DNA of 7,492 nt from Bacteroidota bacterium (GTDB taxonomy: Bacteria > Bacteroidota > Bacteroidia > Bacteroidales > Tenuifilaceae), in NCBI GenBank assembly GCA_023406715.1, contig JAEXVC010000022.1, positions 1-7,492 on the forward strand. Direction: 5' to 3'. This document shows, in pieces, positions 6,541 through 7,492 of the stretch. The notes under the pieces are model-generated. The model saw only the letters and a list, made by a program, of their open reading frames with translations. It did no database searches and was not told where the DNA came from. How positions within the stretch are numbered: the stretch's first letter is position 1; each line of letters opens with the position of its first letter. The position numbers were made by a program, and so were the translations under genes.

Positions 6541-7492
6541 TTGATGAGAACCTACAGGATATAGACGAACTCGACGAGTCGGCCGAAGAGCAGTCGGAAC
6601 TGTACGAGCATTTCCGCATTGAGGTCGATAAAGGCCAAACACTTATCAGGATTGATAAATTCCTTACGGATAAAATCCGAAATGTAAGCCGTAACCGAGT
6701 TCAATCAGCCGCCGATGCAGGAAATATTTTGGTTAATGGCAAGGCCATTAAATCGTCGTACAAGGTAAAACCCTTCGATTCCATATCGATTGTACTGGCA
6801 TATCCGCCCCGCGAGGTTGATGTTAAGGCCGAGAATATTCCGATTAAGGTTATTTACGAGGACGAAGAACTGCTTTTGGTCGATAAACCCGCAGGAATGG
6901 TAGTTCATCCCGCCCACGGCAACTATACCGGAACCCTTGTAAATGCACTACTGTATCACTTAAAAGATGTTCCGCTATTCAGCACTGGCGAGGTTCGTCC
7001 AGGTTTGGTTCACCGTATCGATAAGAATACATCTGGAATTTTGGTAATAGCCAAAACCGAACTGTCGATGAATAGGCTTGCCAAGCAATTTTTCGACCGC
7101 ACCACATCGCGGAAGTATGTTGCGCTGGTTTGGGGCGATATGGAAACGGAATCCGGAACAATTACAGGCCATATTGGCCGTAGCATCCGCGACCGCAAAA
7201 AGATGCAGGTATTCCCCGATGGTGAACAGGGCAAACACGCCGTTACCCACTGGAAAGTTCTGGAACGCCTTGGATTTGTAACACTTATTGAGTGTAAACT
7301 GGAAACAGGCCGTACTCACCAAATTCGTGCACACTTAGAGTATATTAAGCATCCGCTTTTCAGCGATGAGGTTTACGGAGGCGATAAGATTCTTAAAGGA
7401 AACTTGACCACAAAGTATAAGCAGTTTGTTGAGAACTGCTTTGAGATATGCCCACGTCACGCACTACACGCTCAAACATTAGGATTTACACA
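6537..7492 (+). CDS. rluD: RluA/RluD-family 23S rRNA pseudouridine synthase (3' truncated by window edge)
   Basis: The frame is open from the ATG at 6537 to the window end, giving 318 complete codons; the family usually runs about 320-360 residues, so only a short tail is probably missing. An acidic N-terminal extension (1-25) precedes an S4 RNA-binding domain (about 37-88, containing RIDKFLTDKIRNVSRNRVQS and ILVNGK). The catalytic domain has VIYEDEELLLVDKPAGMVVH (106-125) and the signature HRIDKNTSGILV (159-170), with D162 as the expected nucleophilic aspartate. It continues with SRKYVALVWG (191-200), ETGRTHQIRAHL (256-267) and HALHAQTLGF (308-317). These enzymes isomerise uridines in 23S rRNA; E. 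coli RluD acts on helix 69 (1911, 1915, 1917). RluD is the best fit because of the S4 domain and the strongly conserved core, but RluC-like specificity cannot be excluded. The start ATG overlaps the upstream TGA stop as ATGA, implying translational coupling. Confidence 0.94.
   Translation, partial: MIDENLQDIDELDESAEEQSELYEHFRIEVDKGQTLIRIDKFLTDKIRNVSRNRVQSAADAGNILVNGKAIKSSYKVKPFDSISIVLAYPPREVDVKAENIPIKVIYEDEELLLVDKPAGMVVHPAHGNYTGTLVNALLYHLKDVPLFSTGEVRPGLVHRIDKNTSGILVIAKTELSMNRLAKQFFDRTTSRKYVALVWGDMETESGTITGHIGRSIRDRKKMQVFPDGEQGKHAVTHWKVLERLGFVTLIECKLETGRTHQIRAHLEYIKHPLFSDEVYGGDKILKGNLTTKYKQFVENCFEICPRHALHAQTLGFT

Noticed and set aside
6184..6642. 152-codon minus-strand frame
   Set aside because: It is antisense to the sorting domain and the rluD start, both well supported; its translation has no recognisable domain.
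6975..7334. 119-codon minus-strand frame (with shorter overlapping frames at 6979-7234 and a plus-strand frame at 7078-7281)
   Set aside because: It lies entirely within the strongly conserved pseudouridine synthase catalytic domain on the + strand; its translation resembles no family.

Overview
This window reads as a chromosomal stretch of a Bacteroidota (Bacteroidetes) genome, probably an anaerobic or facultative Bacteroidales/Marinilabiliales-like organism. The reasons are a secreted protein with a type IX secretion (T9SS) C-terminal sorting domain, promoter-like TAnnTTTG boxes, starts with little or no Shine-Dalgarno sequence, low GC, and a futalosine-pathway menaquinone gene. All recognisable genes lie on the + strand. 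The lineage below phylum level is inference.

Left block (1-2113): the 3' part of a membrane-anchored family 2 glycosyltransferase, an ECF-type RNA polymerase sigma factor and the 16S rRNA methyltransferase rsmG. They are packed tightly (a 10-nt overlap, then a 3-nt gap), so they are probably co-transcribed and partly translationally coupled. No anti-sigma gene lies beside the sigma factor.

Middle block (2114-3629): the gene for ribosomal protein L34 (rpmH, only 51 codons) has its own promoter-like box and a strong intrinsic terminator, so it looks monocistronic. It is followed by a stand-alone mqnE (aminofutalosine synthase, a radical SAM enzyme), which implies menaquinone synthesis by the futalosine route.

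Right block (3630-7492): a membrane-anchored protein with three PASTA repeats and no kinase domain, a 645-residue secreted T9SS cargo protein of unknown function, and an RluD-like 23S rRNA pseudouridine synthase that runs off the right edge. The last two share an ATGA stop/start overlap. These three look like one operon joining cell-envelope functions to rRNA modification.

The window is mostly conserved core genes. I see no insertion sequence, phage gene, CRISPR array, tRNA or rRNA, and no convincing new multi-gene system. The least understood element is the T9SS cargo protein between the PASTA gene and the rluD-like gene.
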